A stretch of 64,000 nt of DNA from assembly GCA_039583875.1 (NCBI GenBank), contig CM077165.1:75876757-75940756 (forward strand). The letters run 5' to 3'. The notes beneath the pieces were generated by a model. That model was not told the origin of the DNA. It was given only the letters and a program-made list of their open reading frames with translations, and did no database searches. Position 1 is the first letter of the stretch. Every line of letters starts with the position of its first letter. Of this stretch, positions 10,445 through 21,254 are shown one piece after another. The position numbers were made by a program, and so were the translations under genes. This DNA comes from Platanthera guangdongensis (lineage: Eukaryota > Streptophyta > Magnoliopsida > Asparagales > Orchidaceae).

Positions 10445-11181
10445 TGAAAGTGTATAGTTGCCTGCCTAAATCACCTAGAGGGCGGTGAATAGGTGAGATG
10501 TGCGTCTTTTTGCGGAATAAAAAATTACAAATCAATGCACAGATCTATCTACCAATCAAACACAGACGAGGCAAGATTTATAATGGTTCCCCAACCTTGG
10601 GTACAACCACTTTCCCTCACCAATCTAGCAATACACTAGACACGGCTACTCCACTATCTCAGATTAAAAATCAATCCTACCCTCGGAACAACGTTCCTAC
10701 AAACCTGATCCACAAAATGGATCTACACTCGGAATATGAAACTTCCTACAATCTCAGAGTTGAAAAACTCCTACACTCGGAGAAAACTTCTCCTACAATA
10801 ATGAAAAATATTGTAAAGAAATACAAACAATGAATCTTGTCAGATCTGCAAGTAATCGGCCAAGATCTTCTTCTTCTAGACATTTTGGCTTTATCAGATA
10901 GGTGAAGAAAACCTCGGCAAAATCAGATCTGCATTTTCTTGACTTTACACAATCGAATAGAGGATGAAGAGTTGAGCGAAAACCTCGATCTATAAAATCT
11001 TCTTAATCTGAATCCTCTGAAAATGAAAACCCTAGCCGGTCGGGAATCTGCGACGGCGACGGCGGCGGTTTTCGTTTCTTGGAGAGGTAGTGAGGAGACA
11101 GAAATTCTTTAGAGAGTACGGCTGCAAAACTTCTTAAAATAATCTTCTTTTAAAAATTAGGGTTTGTCGTTTTAGACAAGA

Positions 11182-11190
11182 CCTTTTATA
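11182..11190 (-). promoter_or_regulatory. TATA box of A 3' LTR
   Basis: TATAAAAGG on the minus strand lies downstream, in the direction of transcription, of the CTCGAG array. The other LTR has the same box at 27325-27333. Confidence 0.55.
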
Positions 11191-11312
11191 GGAGAGGAGA
11201 AGATTAGCCATAATTGAGTCATTATGAGAGACACGTGGACCAATCACGTCAAAGTTTATGAATAAGACTGTTAGATTGGACTTAAAGAATTTTCGGAAAA
11301 GTCAAAGTAAAA

Positions 11313-12067
11313 TACTCGAGATATAACAGACTACTTGAGTACATGCAGCACTACTCGAGTAGGTAGAAGATGACTACTCGAGTACATGAGAAAAATTACT
11401 CGAGAGAGTATGAGATGATTACTCGAGTACATGGAGTCAACTACTCGAGTAAATAAAAAGAAACGAAATCAGCTACTCGAGTAACAAAAATAACATACTC
11501 GAGTACTTAAGTACTTAAACGAGAGGTGCAGTAGATTACTCGAGTATAAGAAATACTACTCGAGTATATAAGAATGAACTACTCGATTATATAAGAAACT
11601 ACTCGAGTCATAGACTTAGAAAATTTCTGGAACAGGAAAACTGAACTACTCGAGTATAGAAGTTTAACTACTCGAGACAAATAGAACTACTCCAGTATAT
11701 AAGATGACTACTCGAGTAATTCACTTAGAGAAATTTTCTAGAATGGAATTCTGGATTACACGAGTATAAACACTGAACTACTCGAGTAGTAGATGAACTA
11801 CTCGAGTACATGACTTAGAGTACTCGCGTAAGTGAGAACTACATAAGAGTCAAAATTCAACTACTCGAGACAGCAGATAGAACTACTTGAGTATATAAGA
11901 TGACTACTCGAGTATTTAACTTAGAAAAATTTGAGAAGTAAATTTCTGTAAACTCGAGAGGTAAAAGGAAACAACTTGAGTAATATCTTAACTACTCGAG
12001 TAAGAGTATTATTACTCGAGTATGAATTCAGTAACTTACTCGAGTAAGTATAAAACTACTCGAGTAC
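11313..12067. repeat. TACTCGAGTA palindrome array in U3 of element A
   Basis: About 17 perfect TACTCGAGTA palindromes and many one-base variants (TACTCGAGAC, TACACGAGTA, TACTTGAGTA) are spaced irregularly, mostly 15-40 bp apart, in AT-rich filler. The partner LTR has the same array at 27456-28191. Confidence 0.9.
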
Positions 12068-12392
12068 TTTACTTAGGAAATTTTCTTGACATAATTTTTC
12101 TTCTTCTAAGGGATGACCAGCATCATGACTTTTCACATATTCCTAGAGCTTGAATATGAAGTGTATCCCAATAGAGAGGCTACACATGAGTCAACACTTT
12201 GGAGCACACAATGAGGTATTACATTGTATGGTCCTGTGTTTGGTGGCCCATTGTAGACTGACATTGGTCTACACTTCCCATAAGAATTCCTGCTAACACA
12301 TAACTCAAACCAACCATCAAATACAACTTAATTCATCTTAGTTCAAGGGTGACTTCATCAAATCCGGGTTAGTGTGGATACAATTATCTACA

Positions 12393-12410
12393 ATCTCTCC
12401 CTATTTGTAG
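12393..12410 (-). other. polypurine tract of element A
   Basis: Minus strand AAATAGGGAGAGAT directly precedes the 3' LTR. It is a diverged form of the AAATAGGGGGAGAT tract of B and D. Confidence 0.8.
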
Positions 12411-12891
12411 AATTATGGACATAAAATGTATGCTAAGTATATAAAGCAGTGTAAGCAAGGAAAAGACTATGAAAAGGATAATAAGACCAAAAACTTAGAA
12501 TTATATAAGTGTGAATATCCAAAAATGTCATTAACAACAAAAATCATTTCCACAACTCATAAGTCCTTTTGGCTAGTTCTGATGATGTTGATTGACCTGT
12601 TTCTCTTGCTATCTCCTTTGGTAGCTGAAAGGCTTTGGATAATACTTGGGGGGTCTTGGAGGAGCAGCAGGATTGTTTTTCCCATATTCTCTATCATATA
12701 TCCTCCTTTTGGTCATGTATTGCTCATATAACTCCCATTCCTGGGCACTGTATTGAATATTTCTTCTCTCATGGTAGTCCATAACTAATTTGAGAGTGTC
12801 CAAAATGAGGGACTTGGAATTGGGAGACCAAACCTCAGCATGTTCAGGAGCTGGGGTAGGAATGGATTTCTGGAAGAAGGACCTTCACCAT
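12411..12891 (-). pseudogene. ORF3 C-terminal fragment and 3' UTR of element A
   Basis: On the minus strand 12803-12609 encodes a C-terminal ORF3 block (RRNIQYSAQEWELYEQYM, then PPKYYPKPF). It resembles the end of D ORF3 (RGKWYSDVEWRKHENRQ, then PSKYFRKPY). The stop is at 12609-12611, and 12411-12608 is AT-rich 3' untranslated sequence. Element C inserted directly upstream (at 12892) and cut this ORF from its middle part at 20461-21254. Function is unknown, as for the ORF3 of the other copies. Confidence 0.7.
12887..12891. repeat. target-site duplication of element C (left copy)
   Basis: ACCAT here is matched exactly by ACCAT at 20461-20465, flanking element C inside ORF3 of A. Confidence 0.92.
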
Positions 12892-12929
12892 TGTTGAAAG
12901 TTGTGAAGTGGAAGTAGTTGATGGGCAGG

Positions 12930-13830
12930 CCGGGAAGCCTGACCGGACATAGTCGGTGGACTGGGCAGACTGGGCGGACTGCTGTTTTGCAGCCCGGTGA
13001 TAGGCCTAGTTGGAACTGGCTGTTCTTCTAAGCGGCCTGTGCGGACTAAGTCCGCGTCCTGGGCGAACTGTTGTCTCCGAATATGGCGTTGGCTGTCTTA
13101 CTGGCTTGGCTAAGGAGCGGCCTGAGCGGATAAAGGTTCGCGGACTGTTGGTAGTACTTTGCTCAGTGGCCGTGTTGCAAGCTAGTGTTACCCGGCGGAT
13201 TGGGTCCTGTCCGCAGGAGGCTTGCAGACTGTCATGTTCGCGGTGTTCGCTGTTATGGACTGGCCTTAGAGTTTGGTTGTGGCCTTGTAGAGCTCTGGTA
13301 GTATAGCAGTGTTGTTTCTGTGGCGGACTGGTGTGAGGAGTCCGGCAGATGTCTATTATCATTGGCAGACATGCGAGTAGCTTGCAGACTGACCTACACT
13401 GGCGAGGTGTTGGCGGTCTTTGATTTTGTTGACTAGCGGACGGAGCTATGTCCTCTGAACTCGCACTAGGCCCTTTGGTGCTTTACTAAAATTGGTCACA
13501 TTCTGTGACAAGTCCAGTGTGTTCGCTGTTTGCGCCAAGTCCGTTGTTGACTGGGCGGACTGCACTTGGTCATGGACTTGTGGCGGATAGAGGTGTTGAT
13601 TTGGTGGTATGTGGACTGCCTCTTGTATGTGCGAACAGTCACTGAAGGGGGATGCTGTCCTATAGTGTTTGTGGGCTCTGCGGGCTGGTGCCTTGTCCGC
13701 ATAGCTTGGGCAGACTGATGAGAGTTCGTCTAAAAGGTGCATCGCTATTGCTCCTAGCGGTTTGTTCATTGGATTCCGGCTAAGTCCTTGCGGACTAAGC
13801 GGACAGGTGTTTTGTTAGCGCGCGGGCTGG
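12930..13830. repeat. GCGGACT/GTCCGC word array in U3 of C
   Basis: Dozens of GCGGACT, GCGGCCTG, GTCCGC and near matches are scattered through U3 upstream of the TATA box. The word is not a strict palindrome, but both orientations occur. The 3' LTR repeats the array at about 18815-19715. Confidence 0.65.
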
Positions 13831-13878
13831 GGCGGTGTCTCTATCCACTAGGTCGGTGACTACACTCCTCACCTCGCC

Positions 13879-13886
13879 TATAAATA
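13879..13886 (+). promoter_or_regulatory. TATA box of C 5' LTR
   Basis: TATAAATA in CTCGCCTATAAATA; the 3' LTR has the same box at 19764-19771. It is the expected core promoter driving C gag-pol. Confidence 0.6.
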
Positions 13887-14575
13887 TAACCCCCCGACAC
13901 GTCTACAGTAAATGAGTGAATAGTAAGTGGGGCTTGGTCAAATTGCTGCGGTCTGCGTTTTCTGTCCGCGCGGGTTGAGTAGAGCTGATGGTTTGCTGTG
14001 TGCAGGTTGCGTGACTAGCTTCAAGGAGCCAGGAGTTTGGCTTTGACTTCAGTCAAGTTCTGTGAAGTGTGCGGTCTCTGCGGTCTCAGCAGGTCGCTCT
14101 GCGGCTTGTTAGTTCTCTGCTTCAACATTTGCAAGTTCCAATAACCTGTCTGCCAGTCTCAGGCGGGTAGGCGGTCTGTTCTTCAGTTCCTCGGCAGTAG
14201 GCGACTAACGGTGTGTCGGCGCGGCTTCGCGGCCTTGGCGGACTCCGTGTTTATTCGGCGTGTTGCAGCTTCAGCTCGGCCGGCTTCGGCGGACATGGCG
14301 ACTTTGGCGGTGTCGGTGGTTTCTAGTGCTGTCCACCCGGCTTGTTTTTGTGCTTTCTGTTATAGCTTGTGTACTAGAAAAATCATGTCTCGAGATGTAT
14401 ACCTTGCCTTATAAAGAAGTGTAAATGAATATAAGATCTGTTTGTTCTTCCATGTGCTTGGTGTGGTGAGCTTGCTCCTTGAGATTTCTGCTAGATCAAA
14501 GTGTGAACTGGGTAGTTCCTAGAATATTAATTTGGCTTTGGGATATCTTGCTGACCACTTTGAGAAAATTAAACA

Positions 14576-14699
14576 TGGTATCAGAGGGTGGTTCAGTTGC
14601 TCGAGTGGTGTTCAACCATTGTTGTTGCTCTGTGCTTGAGTGTGCTCAACCTGTGTTGGTGCTCTGTGCTTCTGAAGGCTTAACCAATCGGTTGTTGCA
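14576..14699 (+). other. primer-binding site and leader of C
   Basis: TGGTATCAGAG (14576-14586) directly follows the LTR end and is complementary to the 3' end of plant initiator-Met tRNA. A short leader of about 110 bp separates it from the gag ATG at 14700. Confidence 0.92.
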
Positions 14700-17600
14700 A
14701 TGGAAGGAAGCTATGCAAGGGGTCTTGGTATTGAACTCTTTACCACGACTAACTTCAAGAAGTGGAAGTCGTGTATGAAGAGTTTTCTTCTTGGCGAGGA
14801 GCTGTGGGAGGTTGTCGGTGGTGACGATAGATAGGAAGTTACTGATGCGTTTGGTACTGCTGAGCAGGTGAGGATCTGGAGAAAAACAAATGCAAAAGCA
14901 GAGTTTGTTCTCAAGAGAGCTGTTTCACCAGAACTGTTTGATCACATCATTGGATGTGAGTCTACTGCATATATTTGGACAACTATTGATGAGTTGTTCA
15001 ATAGGAAGAATGTGTCCAGACTTCAGTTTTTGGAGAATGAGTTGGCCAGAACAACTCAAGGAGACCTTAATATCTCAAAGTTCTTCTTGAAGATGAAAAG
15101 CTTGTGCATAGAGAAATCAGCGCTTGACCCTGATGAGCCTATCTCGGAGGCTAAGTTGAAAAGGCACATTATCTGCGGCTTGCAGAAGGAATATGTTGCC
15201 TTTGTAACATCTGTTCAAGGGTGTGCAACTCAACCATCCTTGCTGGAGCTTGAGAACCAGCTTGCTTCGCAGGAAAGTTTGGCAAGGCAGATGACAGGAG
15301 TGACTGTCTCTTAAGGTGGTAGTGAAGCGCTATTCACAAGCAAGAAGAAGAAGAGATGGAAAGTGAAGAAGAAGAAGCATTTCACTGCTGAGAATGAGCC
15401 TTCAACTTCTTATCAGCCAGAGAGGAGCGCTGCTCCGAAGGACTGGAAGAAGAATTTGAAGTGCTACAGGTGTCATCAGTGAGGGCACTTCAAGCAGGAC
15501 TGCAAGGTCAAGCTGCAGCCTGGGCATGCCGCAGGCAAGGAGGAAGCTTGCTCTAAGAGTGAGGAAGTAGAATGGGGTGGAGCCTTCATGACGGGCACTT
15601 GTGTCCGTGCCTTGTCTGCTGAGGAATTCAACGGCGAATGGATCGTGGACTCCGGGTGTGGTCATCACCTCACCGGAGACAAGTCGAAGTTCTCTTCCTT
15701 GCAAGCATACTCAGGTAACGAAGCTATCATAACTACTAATAACACTGTTTATGCAGTAGAGAAAGAGGGGGTTGTGTCTTTGGGTAGTGATCAGGGGCCA
15801 CTCATATTAAGGAGTGTGTATCATGTACTGGGCATGAAGAAGAACCTCTTCTTTGTGACCAATGCAGTAGATTCTTGTTATCACGTTCTGTTTGGGCCAA
15901 CAGACGTGAAGTTCCTTCACAACGTATCAGCGGTTAAGGCAGATGTTGCTCATGTAGGAAGGAGAGTTAAGAACTTGTTTGTTCTTGCAACTAATTCTTA
16001 TGTTGATCGTATGATAGCCAACAATAGCGCTGCTATCTGGCATGAGATGCTGGGGCATGTAGAAATGGACAAGCTGAAGGCTATGGCTAGTAGAAGTTTG
16101 GTGAGAGGCTTGCCTAAGTTGTCCTCCTTTGGTGACAGACATGTTTACGTCGGGTGTCAATATGGTAAGGCACATCGCCTTCTGTTTGATAAATCACAAA
16201 CAAGGAGCAAGCAACCATTGGAGTGCATTCATGGCGACTTGATGGGAGCAACTATCACTGCCAGCCTCGGTGGAAGCGGATACATGCTTGTTCTTATTGA
16301 TGACTACTAAAGATATAATTTGGTTTATTTCTTCAAGGAGAAGTCTGAAGCTTTCCGGTTGTTTGTGGTGTTCAAGGAGCTAGTGGAGGGCCATCATGGC
16401 TTACGGATCAAGAAGCTTAGAACAAACAATGGTGGTGAGTTTATCTCCTCCGAGTTTTATAACTTCTACAGGAAGCACAGAGTTCAACGAGAGCTCACTT
16501 GTACTCACACTCCACAACAAAATGGAGTAGCGGAGTGGAAGATTCGTCATCTAATGGAGACTTGCAAATGTTGGCTTCATGCGAGAGACATCCCAAGGTC
16601 CTTTTGGACGGAGGGGATGTCTTGTGCATCTTATGTCATCAACCGGATGCCGCTCAGCCCAATCAACATGAAGACTCCTATTGAGTTATTGCTGAAGGAA
16701 AAGCCTAGTGTGGGACACCTTCAGGTGTTCGATTCAACTTGCTCTGTGCATGTCCCGGATGCTTCACGGACTAAGCTGGATGCAAAGGCAAGGAAGCTTG
16801 TATTTGTTGGATACGATGAGCGGAAGAAGGGAAGAAAATGCATGTATCCTGCGACGAAGAAGTTTGTTGTGTCAAGAGATGTTGTCTTTGATGAGATGAC
16901 ATCGTATGGAGGTGGCTCGGTTGAGCTAACCGGAAGCAAGGTTGATGAAGAACCGATGGTGGCTGCTGAAGGAATGGAAGAGGAGCTTGTTGTTTCACCA
17001 CCAGCTCCTGTTGCTTCAAACTATGAGGCTGAGCCTTCTAGTTCAGGAAGCAGGGGGAGCATTGCTCAAAGCTTGCCCCAACTAGGAGTTGAGCCTGAAG
17101 AAGCAACAGAGGTAGTAAGCAAGGAGCAGACCCTTCGAAGATCGAAGAGGGTTATTAAGCCATAGACTCGTTACTATGATGGGAATACAGTGAGCTTTGT
17201 CTCCTGCTTCTTTGCAGGTCCTCTAGATGAGCGAGAGCCTGCAAACTTCAATGAAGCCACTGGAGTCAAGGAGTGGGAATATGCCATGAAGGAAGAGATT
17301 GCTGCTCTTAAGAAGAATGAAACCTGGGATCTTGTGCCAAAGGTTGATGGCATTACTCTAGTGACTTGCAAGTGGATGTTTAAGTTGAAGAAGAAGGCTG
17401 ATGGGAGCATTGATAGATACAAAGCTCGCCTGGTTGCTCGAGGATTCTCACAGCAGTATGGAGAAGACTATGAGGAGACTTTCAGTCCGGTTGCAAAGAT
17501 GACTTCAGTTAGAGTGGTGATCGCCTTGGCTGCTAGCAAGGGATGGAGAATGTGACAGCTTGATGTGAAGAATGCCTTTCTTTACGTAAAAATTGATAAG

Positions 17601-18782
17601 GACATCTTCATTGATCAACCACTTGGTTTTGTCTCTGAAGTTCATCCCGACTATGTCTGCAAGCTCAGGAAGGCTCTCTATGGGTTGAAGCAAGCTCCTA
17701 GAGCTTGGTATGGGAAGATAGTAGAGTATTTGCAATTCTCTGGTTATCTTGCTTCCAACTCAGATTCTAGCTTGTTCGTCAAGAAGAAGGGGGAGCTTCA
17801 AGTCTTGGTCCTGCTGTATGTGGATGATATGATCATCACAAGGAATTCGGAGGAGGAAGTAGCAAGGCTCAGGGCTAAGCTTGCTATACGCTTCGAGATG
17901 AAATACTTGGGAGAGCTTCATCACTTTCTCGGTCTTGAAGTGGAGAGGAAGAAGAGCGGTATACTCATTTTCCAAAGAGGATATGCAGATCGAATTGTGA
18001 AGTGGTTCGGCATGGGCTAGGGAAAGAGTTGCTCTACTCCACTAGAACATGGGTTGAAGCTTCGACGAGTTGAGGGAAGGATTCTTCCTGATCCCTTGGT
18101 GTTCAGAGCTCTTGTTGGAAGCTTGATCTACCTGACGATTACAATGCCAGACATTGCTTACGTTGTTGGCCGAGTAAGTCGGTTTATGGTTGAACCAAGG
18201 AAGTCTCATCTTGTGGCGGCAAAGAATATTCTGAAGTATGTTAAGACAACTTCTGACATGGGACTTATCTACAAAAGGGACTTGGATTTTGCCATGCTTG
18301 GGTACACTGATGCTGACTATGGCGGTGATTCAGATGATCGAAGGTCAACTTCAGGTTATGTGTTCACTTGCGGATCAGCTAGCATCTCATGGTGTAGCAA
18401 GAAGTAGGATTCGATGTCCGTCTCAACTACGGAGGCAAAGTATAAGGCTTCAGCCTTGGCTGCTCGGGAAGCCATCTAGTTGAGGATGCTTGTAGAGGAT
18501 GTGCATGAAGAAGTGCAAGGGCCAACTTTACTCCGGGGTGACAATGAGAGTGCTCTTAAGCTGGTAAACAATCCAGTGTGTCACGCTAAGACCAAGCATA
18601 TTCAGATCAATCACCACTTCATAAGGAAGAAAGTGTTGGAGGGATCTCTTCTGGTCGGGCATGTTCGGAGTGAAGATAATCTTGCTGATATCTTCATGAA
18701 GCCACTGTCGAAGGGGCCTTTTGAGCGGTTGCATAGCTTGCTGCGTTTGATCACCACTTCTCACTTCAAGGGGGAGTGTTGA
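14700..18782 (+). pseudogene. gag-pol: gag-pol polyprotein of copia element C, broken by nine in-frame stops
   Basis: One frame of 1,361 codons from ATG 14700. Gag has a capsid-type domain (about 14740-15310) and a zinc knuckle near 15462-15503 (CYRCHQ, stop, GHFKQDC). Protease DSG is near 15649. Integrase shows IHGDLMG, LRTNNGGEF and VAEWKIR near 16230-16540; Asn stands where the second catalytic Asp is usual. RT has intact YVDD near 17818, and RNase H runs from about 18300 (TDADYGG) to 18782. Stops: TAG 14832, TAA 15312, TGA 15480, TAA 16308, TAG 17163, TGA 17553, TAG 18018, TAG 18405, TAG 18477. I see no frameshift. The last codons overlap the polypurine tract and the first bases of the 3' LTR. 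Confidence 0.95.
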
Positions 18783-20460
18783 AAGTTGTTAAGTGGAAGT
18801 GGTTGATGGGCTGGCCGGGCGGCCTGAGCGGACATAGTCGGCGGACTGGGCGGACTGGGCGAACTGCTGTTTTGTGGCCTGGTGATAGGCCTAGTTGGAA
18901 CTGGCTGTTCTTCTAAGCGGCCTGTGCAGACTAAGTCCGCGGCCTGGGCGGACTGTTATCTACAGATAGGGCGTTGGCTGTCTTGCTGGCTTGGCTAAGG
19001 AGCGGCCTGAGCGGATAAAGGTTCGCGGACTGTTGGCAGTACTTTGCTCAGTGGCCGTGCTGTAAGCTAGTGTTACCCGGCGGATTGGGACCTGTCCGCG
19101 GGAGGCTTGCAGACTGTCGTGTTCGCGGTGTTTGCTGTTGCGGACTGGCCTTAGAGTTTGGCTGTGGCCATGCCGAGCTCTAGTAGTACAATAGTGTTGT
19201 TGCTGTGGCGGACTGGTGTGAGGAGTCCGGCATATGGCTGTTGTGATTGGCAAACATGCGAGTAGCTTGCGGACTGCCTTACACTGGCGAGGTGTTGGCG
19301 GTCTGTGATTTGGTTGACTGGCGGACGGAGCTATGTCTGCCGAACTCGGGCTAGGCCCTTTGGTGCTTTACTGGACTTTGTCACATTCTATGACAAGTCC
19401 AGTGTGTTCGCTGTTTTCGACAAGTCCTCTATTGACCGGGCGGACTGCCCTTGGTCGTGGACTTGTGGTGGATATAGGTGTTGCTCTGGTGGTATGCGGA
19501 CTGCCTCTTGTATGTGCGGACAGTCACTAAAGGGGGATGCTGTCCTGCAGTGTTTGCGGGCTCTGCATGCTAGTGGCTTGTCCGTATAGCTTGGGCGGAC
19601 TGATGAGAGTTCGCCTAAAATGTGCATCGCTATTGCTCCAGGCGGTTTGTTCCTTGGATTCCTGCTAAGTCCTTGCAGACTCAACAGACGGGTGTTTTGT
19701 TAGCGCGCGGGCTGGGGCGGTGTCTCTATCCACTAGGGTGGTGACCACACTCCTCACCTCGCCTATAAATAGAACCCGCTAGCACGTCTATAGTAACTGA
19801 ATGAACAGTAAGTGAGACTTGGGAAAATGGCTGCGGTCTGCGTTTTCTATCCGCGTGGGTAGAGTAGAGCTGACGGTTTGCTGTGTGCAGGTGGTGCGAG
19901 TAGCTTCAAGGAGCCAGGAGTTTCGCTTTGACTTCAGTCAAGTTCTTTGAAGTGTGCGGTCTCTGCGGTCTCAGCAGGTCGCTCTGCGGCTTGTCAGTTC
20001 TCTGCTTTAATGTTTGCAAGTTCCAATAACCTGTCAGCCAGTCTCAGGTGGGTAGGCGGTCTGTTCTTCAGTTCCTCGGCAGTAGGCGAATAACGGTATG
20101 TCCGCGCGGCTTCGCGACCTTGGCAGACTCCGTTTCTATTCGGCGTGTTGCAGCTTCATCTCGGGCAGCTTCGGCGGACTTGGCGACTTTGGTAGTCTCG
20201 GCGGTTTCCAGTATTGTCCGCCCGACTTGTTTTTGTGCTTTCTGTTATAGCTTGTGTACTAGCAAAATCATGTCTCGCTATGTATACCTTGCCTTGTAAA
20301 GAAGTGTAAATGAATATAAGATCTGCTTGTTCTTCCATGTGCTTGGTGTGGTGAGCTTGCTCCTTGAGATTTCCGCTAGATCAAAGTGTGAACTGGGTAG
20401 TGCCGAGAATATTAATTTAGCTTTGGGCTATCTTGCTGACCACTTTGAGAAAATTAAACA
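18777..20460 (+). repeat. 3' LTR of element C
   Basis: 1684 bp, preceded by the polypurine tract CAAGGGGGAG (18767-18776) and followed by ACCAT (20461-20465). It has the same word array and TATA box (19764-19771) as the 5' LTR. Confidence 0.95.
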
Positions 20461-21254
20461 ACCATACTTTCTTTTCTTTTTATAAGTATGAATTTCAGGA
20501 GGAGCTTTGAAGAAAATATATGCAGGATCTTCATCCTAACCCTGAGTATAGGAATCAGGAGGGGCAACAGAATCACCAGGCCTAGGAGAGAATGTGGGTT
20601 GAGGAGCTTGAGCAGGAACATCAGCAGCTAGTGGGCTCAATTGATGAGGGATAATGTTTGGATCAGCAGCAAATTCAGGAAGGATCTGGTTATGCATCTA
20701 GAGAATAGTGTCATAAGTGTGGAATTTGACACTCTGAATTTGAGCTAGGACATCATCATGGATCTCTTTCACTTTTTCTTTCCAGAGCTCTTGCATGGCA
20801 GCATCTGATTTTTCTAAATATTATTTCACCAACTTCTCCCCCTTTCTGACCTCAACAGATAACTGAGAGATGGCATCATCTTTGAAAGTGCCAACTTCTT
20901 CACAAATTTTCATCTTGATTGCTTCAGCTCTTTTGTCCAATTCCATCTGATTATTAGCAAGAGTCAGACCTTGTTCCAGCACTTGACCAACACTAGTGAT
21001 AGTGTTGTCTAAGGCTTTGAACCAATTTGGAATAGATGTTTGAGCTGATCAGTATTATGCTGGATCTCAGCAAATTCTCTGCTCATCTCAGTTTCTAGAG
21101 CAGTTACATTATCAGTGACAGTCTTGATACAAGTATCAAAGTAAGATTTCTGTTCTTGAAGGAGAAGTGCAATCTGAGTCATCAAATCTGAGGAGGCGGG
21201 AGTTGTAGCAGCAGGAGGAGCAGAAGTAGATGGAGCAAAAGGAATAGGAGGAGC
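20461..21254 (-). pseudogene. ORF3 middle fragment of element A
   Basis: Minus-strand sequence runs on from the truncated pol. Its first part is Pro/Ala-rich (APPIPFAPSTSAPP), followed by a helical, coiled-coil-like stretch (TDNVTALETEMSREFAEI, 21240-21009). Past the stop at 21009 the rest can be followed only in pieces, with frame changes, to the C insertion. It lines up in character with the centre of D ORF3 (about 60730-61210). The N-terminal two thirds of ORF3 are missing. Confidence 0.65.

Larger units (their letters stand above)
10445..12392 (-). repeat. 3' LTR of element A
   Basis: It spans TGAAAGTG at 10445 to TACA at 12392 (minus strand: TGTAGATAATTG ... CACTTTCA). It aligns with 26585-28218 plus 40195-40492. 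It holds the conserved hairpin at 10471-10496, a TATA box at 11182-11190 and the TACTCGAGTA array at 11313-12067. By eye it differs from the other LTR at about 7-8% of positions in the first 550 bp. Confidence 0.92.
12892..14575 (+). repeat. 5' LTR of element C
   Basis: TGTTGAAAG ... TTAAACA, 1684 bp, the same length as the 3' LTR. The first ~950 bp are rich in GCGGACT, GTCCGC and related words. A TATA box (TATAAATA) is at 13879-13886. In the first ~205 bp I count about 20 differences from the 3' LTR, many of them C/T or G/A. Apparent ORFs within it are chance readings of GC-rich repeats. Confidence 0.95.
12892..20460 (+). mobile_element. Ty1/copia retrotransposon C (not Sirevirus), complete with LTRs
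   Basis: A full-length 7,569 bp copia element with a 5' LTR (12892-14575), primer site (14576-14586), single gag-pol frame (14700-18782), polypurine tract (18767-18776) and 3' LTR (18777-20460). A perfect 5 bp target duplication flanks it. There is no post-pol ORF, and pol runs into the 3' LTR start. The RT text ([25 protein letters not shown]) is nearer Ivana/Oryco- or Tork-type copia than Sirevirus; the exact lineage needs a tree. It is GC-rich relative to its surroundings. Confidence 0.95.

Noticed and set aside
13010..13362. Open frames of about 100 codons on both strands in C's LTRs (also 19305-19684)
   Set aside because: They are chance frames in GC-rich LTR repeats, with no family match and no position outside the LTR.
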